Shown piece after piece: positions 7,846 to 15,754 of a DNA stretch of 24,300 nt. The position numbers and the translations under genes were made by a program. Each line of letters begins with the position of its first letter. Position 1 is the first letter of the stretch. This DNA is from a virus. The notes below the pieces were generated by a model, which was not told the origin of the DNA, did no database searches, and worked only from the letters and a program-made list of their open reading frames with translations. The stretch is taken from the IMG/VR virus record IMGVR_UViG_3300046522_000727, positions 1 through 24,300 of that record. One strand, written 5' to 3'.

Positions 7846-8254
7846 CGACATCCTTGCTGTGGCGAGGTCGTGGGATCGCACGCCGATCCGCTGGCAGGCT
7901 TCGGTCAAAGGGGTTGGCTGCGACTGCAAGGGGTTCATCTGGGGCGTCGCGCGAGAACTTGGATTGCCGGAGGCCGAAAGCTCCTATGCACGCATCGCCA
8001 ATTACGGCCCCGTCGATCCTCGCCTGCTACGCGCAGGCATGCGGACATTGTTCGATCCGGCCGATGGCCTCCGTCCGGCTGATGTGATGCTGATGAAAAT
8101 CAAGGGCAAGGCGCAACATCTCGCGCTTTACATGGGCGATGGGCGGATGATGCATGCCTCGACCGGCTGTGATTGCGTTCTCGATGTGCCGATGGGCCGC
8201 GTGTGGCACGATGCGATCGACAGCGTCTGGGCATGGCGGGGTATCGAGCCATGA
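7832..8254 (+). CDS. NlpC/P60-family tail cell-wall peptidase (RcGTA g14-like)
   Basis: 140 residues from ATG 7832, overlapping the end of the DUF2163 gene by 14 bases. The catalytic cysteine sits in the typical motif GCDCKGFIWG (C32). H96 lies in QHLALYMGDG and a third polar residue H108 in MMHAS, giving the NlpC/P60 Cys-His-His layout in the right order and spacing. Length matches phage members of the family. The enzyme probably opens peptidoglycan during DNA entry and is carried at the tail tip, unlike the amidase of the lysis cassette. An extra Cys at 30 and 'K' in place of the common Ser after the catalytic Cys are minor variations. The stop overlaps the hub gene by four bases. Confidence 0.9.
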   Translation: MLLRDDILAVARSWDRTPIRWQASVKGVGCDCKGFIWGVARELGLPEAESSYARIANYGPVDPRLLRAGMRTLFDPADGLRPADVMLMKIKGKAQHLALYMGDGRMMHASTGCDCVLDVPMGRVWHDAIDSVWAWRGIEP

Positions 8255-11200
8255 GTATCGATCCCGTCAGCCTGGCCATCACCGCGGCATTGACCGCGGC
8301 GCAGATGGCGATGCAGGCTTCGCAGAAGATCGAGGGCCAGCGGCTCGACGATCTCAACGTCAGCCTTGCCGATTACGGCACGCCGCTCAATTACTCCGAG
8401 GGCGATGTCCGGTCGGACGGATGCCCGATCTTCTTCGCCGAGCCGATGAAAGAGGTCTATCGCCAGCGCAAGACCAAGGGCGGCAAGTACGATCAGTGGA
8501 CCTATTACGGCACCTGGGCCAACGCGATCGCGGACCAGCGCATCGCGGCGGTCACCCGCATCTGGATGGACAAGCATCCCGTCTATGATGTCACCGGCAC
8601 CGGGCCGGTCACGCCCTTCTCGATCGCCGATGGGTTCAACGTCGCCGATGCGATTCGCTTCTATCTCGGCACCGAGGATCAGGAGCCGGATCCTCGCATG
8701 CTCGCGACGGTCGACGCGGCCCATGGAGATGGCTCCTGCTCGGCCTACCGCGGCGTCGCCTATGTGATGTTCGTCGACATCCCGACCGAGAAGTTCGGCA
8801 ACCGCGTGCCGCAGGTCGCGATCGAGTGGGTGACCGATACCCAGCCGCATTATCCCTATGAGCCCATCACCCCCAAGCCGATATCTAGCGGCTTCACCTA
8901 TTCGCCAGATTTCTCCCGCTTCCTCGTTATCTCCTATCCCCATTACGAAATCTGGGACGTCGCTGCCCGCAGTCAGATGATCGCTGGCGATCTGCCGGCG
9001 ACGATGAGTGGCGACAGCGGCTACGGTATTTCCTCGACCGGCTCGATCTACACGATGGGCGCTGACCATCGCAGCATTCAGGTGTTCAGCCCGGACGGCC
9101 TGGCGCTGGACGGCACGATCACCGGTATGACGGTCGACCAGGCCCGGTGCGTCGTGCTTCGCGACGGCGCCGGCCGCGAGCACTTGTTCACCCAGCACGA
9201 CTTCTACGACACCTTCTATAGCATGACGCTGTCGGGCGTATCCGGCCTGGTCGAAGAGGATTTGAGCGACAGCACCGGCTATTCGTTCACGCCCAAATTC
9301 TACTTCACCGACAGCCACGGCGATATCTGGATGATCGGCTCGACCTTCACCGAGCTGCTCATGTATCGCGTCGTCGATACCGGCGCCCGGCCGGGCTCCC
9401 TTGGTTTCGCGAGAATAACGGCACCCGATGCCGGGCTCACGACCGTGCAGGCCTGGGCTGGTCACCATGGCGACCATTTCGTCGTGCAGTGGAACCAATA
9501 CCACCTCTACGCCGTCGACGAGACGACGATGACGATCTCCGCCACGGCGAGCGCGCCGGGCGGGGACTATACCGACTGGGCGAACCTGAAGCCCGGATCG
9601 AGTTCGATCTGGCTTGGAACGTCCGAGGTATCGCTGAGCGATCTGTCGGTTATCCGCTCGATCAACTACCTCGACTGGAGGGTCGAAGACGTCAATTTTC
9701 GCGTCTATGAGCCATCCACCAACGCGCTCTGGTGCTGGCCGCAATATGCCGACAACATCACCATCCGCTATCTCGACCGGATCGCTTCGGCCACGGTTCC
9801 GTTGCGCACCGTGGTCGAGCGCGTCACCGCGCTGGTCGGGCTCGACCTGGCGAACATCGACGCGAGCGCGCTCGACCAGGGCATCCGTGGCTATCTGTGG
9901 ACGCGCGGCAGCGGCAAGGACATCCTCGACCCGCTGCTCGACGCGCATGACAGCTACGTGCGGCAGCACGATTTTGGCCTGGAATTCCGCAAGAAAGGCG
10001 ACGTCTCGGCGGGGACGATCGCGACGGCGATGTTCGTCCGACAGGGTGACGTGCGGTACAAGGTGCCGATCACGCAGGACACCGACCTGCCGCGCTATCT
10101 GAGCTTCAGCTTCGCCGATGTCGACGCCGATCACCAGACCAATGCCGTGATCGCGCAGCGCACGGCCGATGCCGTCGACACGACGCGCGACGTGACGATC
10201 AACATGACGACATTGGTGCTGCACGTCGATGAGGCCAAGCAGCTCGCCGACCGCTGGTTTCGGCGGCAATGGTTCGAAAGCACCGGGGTCGAGAATGCCT
10301 TTACGATGCGCGAACTCGCGCTCGAGCCGGGCGACGTCTGGACGCTCGACCTTGACGGCAACCGGGCGACCTATCGCCTGACCAGCACGTTGATCGGCGC
10401 CGATGGCGTGATGCCGTGCAAATGGGTTCGCGACGATCCGTCGCTAGCGGAGCTGTCCGGCGCGAGCGGTGCGGCTATGGACGGGCGGGCAGATTCTGTG
10501 ATCACGGTCGGCGTGATCGCCAAGGGCTTCGTGCTCGACATCCCGCTGATCACCGACGCCGACAACGGGGTGAACCCGCTGCTCTATTACGGCGCAGGTC
10601 CCTATGCGGCGGGAAGCTTCCCGGGCGCCACGATCTACGAAGCGGCGGACGGCGAATATTCGATCCAGTTCGCGACCGTCGCGTCGTCGCTGGCGGTTAC
10701 ATGGGGCTATGCGACCGAAGCGCTCGGCGCCGCCAATCCCTGGCTGTGGGACCTTGGCAACAGCGTCAACGTGGTGCTGAAGAACGGCACGATCCTGTCG
10801 ACGACCGAGGACGCCTGCGACGCCACACCGACCGCCAACCTGGCGATGATCGGCGCCGAAATGATCCAGTTCGCGACCGCGACCCTGGAGCTTGACGGCA
10901 GCTACACCTTGTCCGACCTCAAGCGTGGGCGGCGCGGGACCGAATGGGCGATCGGCACGCATGCCAGCGGTGAAGCATTCGTCCTGCTCGACCGGGTCGG
11001 CAGAGTCGGAATGGGCGCCAGCGACGTCGGCACCGATCTGAGCTTCAAGGCGGTGACCGGCGGTCGCGACACGACGTCGGCCTTCCCGATCCCGGTCAGT
11101 TTTACCGGCGCCAGCCTCAAACCATATGCCCCGGTCGACCTCGATGCAGTGTTGGACGCCGGCAGCGGCGACTGGAGCGTCACCTGGACGCGTCGGTCGC

Positions 11201-11448
11201 GGGTCGGGGGTGCCTGGACCAGCGGCACCAGCGTGCCGCTGGGCGAGGCGTCAGAGGCCTATGAGCTGGATATCCTGAACGGCATGGGCGCGGTCGTGCG
11301 GACGATCAGCGTGACGTCGCCCACGGCCACATATTCGGCGGCCGACCAGACCAGCGACTTCGGCTCGCCGCAAACGTCGCTCGACGTCGTGCTCTACCAG
11401 ATCTCCGCGACCGTCGATCGCGGCTTCCCGGCAACCGCCAGCTTCTAA
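8251..11448 (+). CDS. Tail hub / baseplate protein (RcGTA g15-like) with a propeller-like insertion
   Basis: 1065 residues from ATG 8251 (ATGA overlap). Residues 1-205 begin with a helical ALTAAQMAMQAS segment and continue with YGTPLNYSEGDVRSDGCPIFFAEP...YYGTWANAI and VPQVAIEWV, standard for sphingomonad hub proteins. The hub core resumes near 515 (LRTVVERVTALVGL, IRGYLWTRG, LPRYLSFSFADVDADHQTNA, ELALEPGDVWTLDLDG; Phage-tail_3-like). From about 957 to 1060 there is a fibronectin-III-like region. Residues 205-515 are extra: short beta segments such as FTYSPDFSRFLVISYPHYEIWD, SIQVFSPDGLAL and HGDIWMIGS, suggesting a beta-propeller insertion. The protein anchors fibres and contacts the cell envelope. 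Confidence 0.85.
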   Translation: MSIDPVSLAITAALTAAQMAMQASQKIEGQRLDDLNVSLADYGTPLNYSEGDVRSDGCPIFFAEPMKEVYRQRKTKGGKYDQWTYYGTWANAIADQRIAAVTRIWMDKHPVYDVTGTGPVTPFSIADGFNVADAIRFYLGTEDQEPDPRMLATVDAAHGDGSCSAYRGVAYVMFVDIPTEKFGNRVPQVAIEWVTDTQPHYPYEPITPKPISSGFTYSPDFSRFLVISYPHYEIWDVAARSQMIAGDLPATMSGDSGYGISSTGSIYTMGADHRSIQVFSPDGLALDGTITGMTVDQARCVVLRDGAGREHLFTQHDFYDTFYSMTLSGVSGLVEEDLSDSTGYSFTPKFYFTDSHGDIWMIGSTFTELLMYRVVDTGARPGSLGFARITAPDAGLTTVQAWAGHHGDHFVVQWNQYHLYAVDETTMTISATASAPGGDYTDWANLKPGSSSIWLGTSEVSLSDLSVIRSINYLDWRVEDVNFRVYEPSTNALWCWPQYADNITIRYLDRIASATVPLRTVVERVTALVGLDLANIDASALDQGIRGYLWTRGSGKDILDPLLDAHDSYVRQHDFGLEFRKKGDVSAGTIATAMFVRQGDVRYKVPITQDTDLPRYLSFSFADVDADHQTNAVIAQRTADAVDTTRDVTINMTTLVLHVDEAKQLADRWFRRQWFESTGVENAFTMRELALEPGDVWTLDLDGNRATYRLTSTLIGADGVMPCKWVRDDPSLAELSGASGAAMDGRADSVITVGVIAKGFVLDIPLITDADNGVNPLLYYGAGPYAAGSFPGATIYEAADGEYSIQFATVASSLAVTWGYATEALGAANPWLWDLGNSVNVVLKNGTILSTTEDACDATPTANLAMIGAEMIQFATATLELDGSYTLSDLKRGRRGTEWAIGTHASGEAFVLLDRVGRVGMGASDVGTDLSFKAVTGGRDTTSAFPIPVSFTGASLKPYAPVDLDAVLDAGSGDWSVTWTRRSRVGGAWTSGTSVPLGEASEAYELDILNGMGAVVRTISVTSPTATYSAADQTSDFGSPQTSLDVVLYQISATVDRGFPATASF

Positions 11449-11459
11449 GGACCATCCGA

Positions 11460-13178
11460 ATGTCGAACACGCCAAAGCTCGGGCTTCCCGAGTTTGCGGC
11501 CGCGCAGGCCTTGCCCGAGACGAAAGCTAACGACGTGAGCCGTCGCGTCGAACAGGGCGCGGGCCTGTTCATCGTCGCCGACAAGGACGCGACCAGCCCG
11601 CCCGGATCGCCTGCCCAGGGCGTCGCCTACATCGTTGCCGCCTCCGCGACCGGCGCCTGGTCCGGCCACGATGGGGAGATCGCCTATTACCAGAACACCG
11701 CGTGGAAGTTCATCGTGCCGGGCGAAGGCTTCTTCACCTGGGTGCTGGACGAAAGCGCGCTCTATCACTTCGTCAGTTCCGCCTGGTCGACCTATGCGGT
11801 CGGCGGGCTGGGTACGGCGTCAACGCTCGACTTCGACACCGACGGCACGTTGGCGGCGAACAGCGACAGCAAGATCGCGACGCAAAAGGCGGTCAAGACG
11901 GCGATCGCCGCGGCGGTCACCGGGCTGTTCGATTTCAAGGGCAGCACCGATTGCTCGGCCAACCCGAACTATCCGGCGGCGAGCAAGGGCGATGCCTATG
12001 TCGTGTCGGTCGCGGGCAAGATCGGTGGCGGGTCCGGGCTGAGCGTCGACGTCGGCGACGTCTATGTCGCCAGCGCCGACAATGCCGGCGGTACGCAAAC
12101 CTCGGTTGGCGCGTCGTGGTTCCTGCTCGAGCACAACCTCGCCGGCGCGCTGCTGGCGGCGAACAACTTGTCGGATCTTGCATCGGCGGCAACCTCGCGC
12201 ACCAATTTGGGCGCGACAACCGTCGGCGGTAACGTCTTCACGCTGACCAACCCGAGCGCGGTCCGCTACCTGCGGGTCAACGCCGACAACACAGTCGACG
12301 CGCTCGACGCATCGGCTTTCCGCGCGGCAATCGGCGCCGGCACGGGATCCGGTGGCGGCGACCTCTTGTCGACCAATAACCTTTCGGACGTGGCGAGCGC
12401 GCCGACGTCGCGCACCAACCTCGGCCTGGGCACGGTGTCGACCTTGGCGAGCGATACCGACGGCACGCTGGCTGCGAATAGCGACGCCAAGGTCGCGACG
12501 CAGAAAGCGGTCAAGACATATGTCGACGGAGCGGTCACCGGCCTGCTCGATTTCAAGGGCAGCACCGATTGCTCGGCCAATCCGAACTATCCGGCGGCAA
12601 GCAAGGGTGACGCCTATGTCGTGTCGGTCGCGGGCAAGATCGGCGGCGCGTCGGGATCGAGCGTCGACATCGGCGACGTCTATGTCGCCAGCGCCGACAA
12701 TGCCGGTGGAACACAAGCCTCGGTCGGGGCGTCGTGGTTCCTGCTCGAGCATAACCTCGCCGGTGCGCTGCTGGCGGCAAATAACCTGTCGGACGTGGCG
12801 AATGCGGCGACGGCGCGGGCGAACCTAGGCGTTGGGTTCTACCGTGTTGGCCTCTTCTTCACCACTACCCCAACGGTATCGGAGGTGGTCGCGCTGCACG
12901 TTGCTGCCGATGCCTTCACCTTCCCGGCCAACTTCGCAACGCCCGACAGCAAGGGCAGTTGCGGCACCAACCCGACAGCCACCTTTGCGCTCGACGTGCA
13001 AAAGAACGGCTCGACCATAGGTACGATCACCATCTCGACGGGCGGGGTGTTCACCTTCGCCACGGCAAGCGGCACGTCGAAAAGCATCGCAGCGGGTGAT
13101 GTCATCAAGATCGTCGCACCAAGCCCAGTCGACAGCACCTGCGCGAACGTCGCGATCACCCTGAAGGGAACAATCTGA
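11460..13178 (+). CDS. DUF2793 tail fibre / receptor-binding protein with duplicated module
   Basis: 572 residues; ribosome site AAGGA lies eight bases before ATG. Residues 1-110 match DUF2793 (KLGLPEFAAAQA, SPAQGVAYIVAA, GAWSGHDGEIAYYQNTAWKFIVPGEGFFTWV), an N-terminal domain that attaches fibres to hubs. The middle holds two copies of a module of about 135 residues starting TLxxDTDGTLAANSD and ending WFLLEHNLAGALLAANNLSD, with the short fibre motif 'NNLSDvAsA.tsRtNLG' three times. The last 115 residues (from YRVGLFFTTTPTVSEVV to VAITLKGTI) resemble a C-terminal beta domain common at the ends of phage fibres. Host recognition is the likely role. It is coupled to the next gene by TGATG. Confidence 0.82.
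   Translation: MSNTPKLGLPEFAAAQALPETKANDVSRRVEQGAGLFIVADKDATSPPGSPAQGVAYIVAASATGAWSGHDGEIAYYQNTAWKFIVPGEGFFTWVLDESALYHFVSSAWSTYAVGGLGTASTLDFDTDGTLAANSDSKIATQKAVKTAIAAAVTGLFDFKGSTDCSANPNYPAASKGDAYVVSVAGKIGGGSGLSVDVGDVYVASADNAGGTQTSVGASWFLLEHNLAGALLAANNLSDLASAATSRTNLGATTVGGNVFTLTNPSAVRYLRVNADNTVDALDASAFRAAIGAGTGSGGGDLLSTNNLSDVASAPTSRTNLGLGTVSTLASDTDGTLAANSDAKVATQKAVKTYVDGAVTGLLDFKGSTDCSANPNYPAASKGDAYVVSVAGKIGGASGSSVDIGDVYVASADNAGGTQASVGASWFLLEHNLAGALLAANNLSDVANAATARANLGVGFYRVGLFFTTTPTVSEVVALHVAADAFTFPANFATPDSKGSCGTNPTATFALDVQKNGSTIGTITISTGGVFTFATASGTSKSIAAGDVIKIVAPSPVDSTCANVAITLKGTI
11808..12829 (+). repeat. Two direct 404-bp modules inside the fibre gene
   Basis: Bases 11808-12211 recur at 12426-12829, offset 618 bp (206 codons), in frame. 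By eye roughly nine in ten bases agree, and most differences fall in third codon positions (for example CCGAACTATCCGGCGGCGAG against CCGAACTATCCGGCGGCAAG). The segment between the copies, 12212-12425, carries a third short copy of the NNLSD motif. This looks like an older in-frame duplication kept under protein-level selection. Confidence 0.85.
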
Positions 13179-14143
13179 TGACCATTCCTTTTGCTGGCGG
13201 CGAGACGGAAGCATTTACAATCATCTCGGGAACGGTCGCCGAAAGCACGTCCGGCGGCACCTACGATTCAACCTATAGCCGATGTTCGATAGCTATCACG
13301 GGATCAACCGGTGTCCTCAACTCACTTGCGCTCGGTTCGCTGGCGACGGCGTGGACCCATTTCGAATATAACACAGCCTTCATTTCGAACGCCGCGCGCA
13401 CTCATATTCAGTGGCTCAACTCGTCCGGCACAGCGGTCTTTCGCCTGCAATATTCGGCGGGTGGTGGCGTGCTTCAGGCGCAGTATTGGAACGGCAGTGC
13501 CTGGACCAATATCGGTTCTACCTTCTCGATTACGACGAGTCGCGCGTCAATCGACGTAAAAATTGTCTGCGGGGGCAGCGGCAGCATGGAGGTGTATCTT
13601 GCAGGTTCGCTGGTAACGAGCGGCTCGGCGTCGATGACGTCCGTTACCAATATCGACAAGGTCCAGTTGCTCGACAATATCTCCGGTTCGACCAGCTATT
13701 ATAGCCAGGTGATCGTCGCCACGTCATCGACGGTCGGGTGGAAGTTCTTCACCAAGCCGCCGACTGGCAACGGCGCCAACACCGCATGGACGGGGACGTT
13801 TGCCGACGTCGATGAAACGGTCGTCAGCGATGCCGATTTCATCACGACGGCCGTGGCGAACGATGTCGAGACCTATACCGGGGCTGCGTTGTCGCTTGGG
13901 TCGGGGACGGTGAAGGCTGTCGTCGTATCTATGCGCGCGAAGAATGACGGCGTCTCGCCCGTCAATATTCAGGGCGCGTTGAGGCGCAGCAGCACCAACT
14001 ATTTCAGCGGCAACCTTTCGATCAACTCTGGCTATGGTCCGATGGTTGCCATCTGGGAAACGGATCCGTCCACATCGGCGGCCTGGGTCGGCTCGGATGC
14101 CGCCAGCGCCACAATCGAGTTCGGCGCCAAGGCAATCGCATGA
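13178..14143 (+). CDS. Lectin-like tail appendage protein
   Basis: 321 residues, Ser/Thr/Gly-rich, nearly all beta. Residues 25-185 have the rhythm of a concanavalin-like jelly roll (TAWTHFEYNTAFISN, THIQWLNSSGTAVFRLQYS, GSAWTNIGSTFSIT, SMEVYLAGSLV, VTNIDKVQLLDN). A second domain from about 190 (TGNGANTAWTGTFADVDE, SDADFI, VKAVVVSMRAKND, ALRRSSTNYFSG, WETDPSTSAAW) is one I associate with receptor-binding appendages of sphingomonad phages. Both statements are from pattern memory. It starts within the stop of the fibre gene (TGATG), so the two are probably made together. Role inferred: binding to host surface glycans or capsule. Confidence 0.72.
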   Translation: MTIPFAGGETEAFTIISGTVAESTSGGTYDSTYSRCSIAITGSTGVLNSLALGSLATAWTHFEYNTAFISNAARTHIQWLNSSGTAVFRLQYSAGGGVLQAQYWNGSAWTNIGSTFSITTSRASIDVKIVCGGSGSMEVYLAGSLVTSGSASMTSVTNIDKVQLLDNISGSTSYYSQVIVATSSTVGWKFFTKPPTGNGANTAWTGTFADVDETVVSDADFITTAVANDVETYTGAALSLGSGTVKAVVVSMRAKNDGVSPVNIQGALRRSSTNYFSGNLSINSGYGPMVAIWETDPSTSAAWVGSDAASATIEFGAKAIA

Positions 14144-14340
14144 CGGATACCGTCTCAAAGATGAATTTCGGTCTGATCATCGGACCGAACAACCTTGCCG
14201 TGACCAAGATAAATTTCGGCGTCGCCTTCGGGCCGCCCGGCGGCATGGTCGTTACCAAGATGAATTTCGGCGTCGTGTATGACCCGAACACGCCAGGCCC
14301 CGGCGCATCGACACGCCGCCGGCAAATCACCGTTTGTTGA
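14140..14340 (+). CDS. 66-residue triple-repeat protein of the tail cassette
   Basis: A small protein coupled to the appendage gene by ATGA. It consists of three near-copies of a 16-17 residue unit: VSKMNFGLIIGPNNLA, VTKINFGVAFGPPGGM, VTKMNFGVVYDPNTPG, then a basic end ASTRRRQITVC. Each unit could form one beta hairpin, so the protein may be a small adhesin, a cap or a trimerising element. The Lys-(Met/Ile)-Asn-Phe-Gly core is conserved in protein and largely in DNA (AAGATGAATTTCGG). I know short repeat proteins of similar plan after tail fibres in other sphingomonad prophages but no function for them. Real coding is supported by the overlap, the repeat and the in-frame stop directly before the cargo gene. 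Confidence 0.65.
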   Translation: MTDTVSKMNFGLIIGPNNLAVTKINFGVAFGPPGGMVVTKMNFGVVYDPNTPGPGASTRRRQITVC

Positions 14341-14365
14341 TCATGGGGATGTGCTACAAGCGGCC

Positions 14366-15184
14366 ATGGGGTGGGCTTCAGACCTAGCGCGTGAATGGCT
14401 ACTGGCCTGCGGCGGCTGGCTGATGACATTCGCCACCCTCACGGTTCTTGAGGTCGTCGTGCCGATGGAGCGGCAACCGCTTCAAGGGCGCATCCGGTCA
14501 CTCGGTTATTGGGCCGTATATCTCGCGGCGACTGTCATCACCTATCGCGTAGCAGGCGTGTTGCTGTCCCGGATCGGGATCACGCCGCTTGTCACGCTGC
14601 ATCTCGGCCGATCGCTGGCATGGACGGGATGGCTGGCGCTGGTGCTGGCACCATTCGTCGCGGCATCGTTCGCCGATCTGCTCGGCTATTGGTTTCATCG
14701 GGCGCAGCATCGTTTCTTCTGGCGCTGGCATGCCGTGCATCACTCGGTGCGCGAGTTGAACGCGCTGAGTTCCTACCACCATGTCAGTGAGGCAGCGTTT
14801 CGGATATTGCTGCTCACGGTGCCGACCAGCCTGATCACGGCAGATGCCGGTGTCGTCCTGCCGGCGGTTGCCATCGCGCTCTCGCTGCAACAGACCTATT
14901 TGCATTCGCCGACCCGCGCCAACTTCGGCGGCTTTCGCCGGATCATGGCGGACAACCGATATCATCGTATCCACCACTCGCTTGACCCGCGCCACTTCGA
15001 TCGAAACTTCGCGGTCATCACGCCGATATGGGACGTGCTGTTCGGTACTGCGTATTGGCCGGCAAAGGACGAATGGCCCGACGCGGGGTTGGCTGAGATA
15101 GACGAGCCGCGCACGATGCGGGAATATCTGGACCTGCCGCTACGGTTCAAGCGGCGCAATCAAGAGCCGATCCCGGCCGAATAG
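14366..15184 (+). CDS. Fatty acid hydroxylase / sterol desaturase superfamily membrane enzyme
   Basis: 272 residues from ATG 14366; GTG 14351 is a possible earlier start, and neither has a strong ribosome site. The superfamily's histidine clusters are complete: H111-x3-H115 (FHRAQH), H122-x2-HH (HAVHH) and H200-x2-HH (HRIHH), with extra His in SSYHHV and YLHS. They bind two irons for oxygen-dependent hydroxylation or desaturation of lipids. Hydrophobic helices lie near 16-33, 45-70, 87-107 and 143-175, so it is a membrane protein. The C-terminal DVLFGTAYWP is also typical. Nothing about it is structural for a phage. It sits between tail fibres and lysis genes and ends in its own terminator, which suggests lysogenic cargo. 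The substrate cannot be read from sequence. Confidence 0.85.
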   Translation: MGWASDLAREWLLACGGWLMTFATLTVLEVVVPMERQPLQGRIRSLGYWAVYLAATVITYRVAGVLLSRIGITPLVTLHLGRSLAWTGWLALVLAPFVAASFADLLGYWFHRAQHRFFWRWHAVHHSVRELNALSSYHHVSEAAFRILLLTVPTSLITADAGVVLPAVAIALSLQQTYLHSPTRANFGGFRRIMADNRYHRIHHSLDPRHFDRNFAVITPIWDVLFGTAYWPAKDEWPDAGLAEIDEPRTMREYLDLPLRFKRRNQEPIPAE

Positions 15185-15210
15185 CAGAATAGCTGATCAG
15201 CGCCCGACAT

Positions 15211-15239
15211 AGCCCCTGCGAGTGATCGCGGGGGCTTTT
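15211..15239 (+). terminator. Rho-independent terminator after the hydroxylase gene
   Basis: The arms AGCCCCTGCGA (15211-15221) and TCGCGGGGGCT (15226-15236) form an 11-bp stem with one G-U wobble and a GTGA loop, followed by a T run to 15239. It begins 26 bases after the hydroxylase stop. It would separate the tail/cargo transcript from the lysis cassette or reduce read-through. The in-frame GTG at 15222 of the following open frame lies in its loop, so that GTG is not a likely start. Confidence 0.85.
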
Positions 15240-15270
15240 CGCGTGCGTCGGCCAACTGGAGACAACGACC

Positions 15271-15291
15271 ATGCGACACGCGGCGCGATGA
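15271..15291 (+). CDS. Possible six-codon leader peptide coupled to the lysis gene
   Basis: A GGAGA ribosome site at 15258-15262 is placed eight bases before ATG 15271, but that frame encodes only MRHAAR before TGA at 15289-15291. The stop overlaps the ATG of the next gene (15288) as ATGA. The downstream ATG has no ribosome site of its own. The arrangement suggests that ribosomes load at the leader and re-start on the lysis gene. It could also be a chance short frame, with the ribosome site acting at distance. Confidence 0.35.
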   Translation: MRHAAR

Positions 15292-15752
15292 GCGAACCGG
15301 GGGCGCCGACTGGCTGGGATATTGCCGCGATCTTCGCCGGCGCCCTCGCGGTGCTGAGCGCGCTGGGCAAGGGGTCGGCGTGGCTGCTCGCCTGGGGCGA
15401 CCGGCGGCAACAGGCGCGGCTCGACCGGCTGGCGCGCGAGGAAGACGAGCTGGCCGAAAGCTGGTCAGCCTTCCGCAAGCGCGTGTCGGCCGAGCTGGTC
15501 GATGCCAAGGCGACGATCGTCGAGCTCGGGCGCCGCGACATCGCGCGCGCCAAGGAAAACGCCGCGCTACGCGTCGCGTTCGAGCTGGTGGCGGGCGCGC
15601 TCCGGGCCAAGGATCCGGGCAACGTCGCGCTGCGCCATGCCGAGACCATGCTCGCTGCGGTCTTTCCGCTCGACCCGCAATTGCCGCTCGAAATGACCTT
15701 GGCGATCGCCGCGCTCGACGCGGCGCCACACGAACCAACGATAGGAGACTGA
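15288..15752 (+). CDS. Membrane-anchored coiled-coil protein of the lysis cassette
   Basis: 154 residues from ATG 15288; earlier in-frame GTG codons (15222, 15243) fall in or beside the terminator and lack ribosome sites. After a short N-terminal segment, residues 10-35 (DIAAIFAGALAVLSALG... LLAW) form one hydrophobic segment. A charged helix with Arg/Glu/Ala repeats (about 37-85) follows, and the C-terminal half is helical and acidic. It directly precedes the endolysin, whose ribosome site lies inside its last codons. I do not recognise the family. A pinholin, antiholin or holin partner is possible; i-spanin is less likely because an Rz/Rz1-like pair is present further on. Confidence 0.7.
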   Translation: MSEPGAPTGWDIAAIFAGALAVLSALGKGSAWLLAWGDRRQQARLDRLAREEDELAESWSAFRKRVSAELVDAKATIVELGRRDIARAKENAALRVAFELVAGALRAKDPGNVALRHAETMLAAVFPLDPQLPLEMTLAIAALDAAPHEPTIGD

Positions 15753-15754
15753 CG

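Noticed and set aside
8128-10269. Minus-strand open frame of 713 codons
   Set aside because: It lies opposite the tail hub and peptidase genes, is Arg/Asp/Val/Ala-rich without family features, and arises from high GC at third positions. The + strand genes have overlaps, motifs and ribosome sites.
11820-12752. Minus-strand open frame of 310 codons
   Set aside because: Shadow of the fibre gene; its apparent internal repeats simply mirror the duplication on the + strand.
15222-15287. GTG starts for the coiled-coil lysis gene
   Set aside because: GTG 15222 is in the loop of the terminator hairpin and GTG 15243 follows it directly; neither has a ribosome site.
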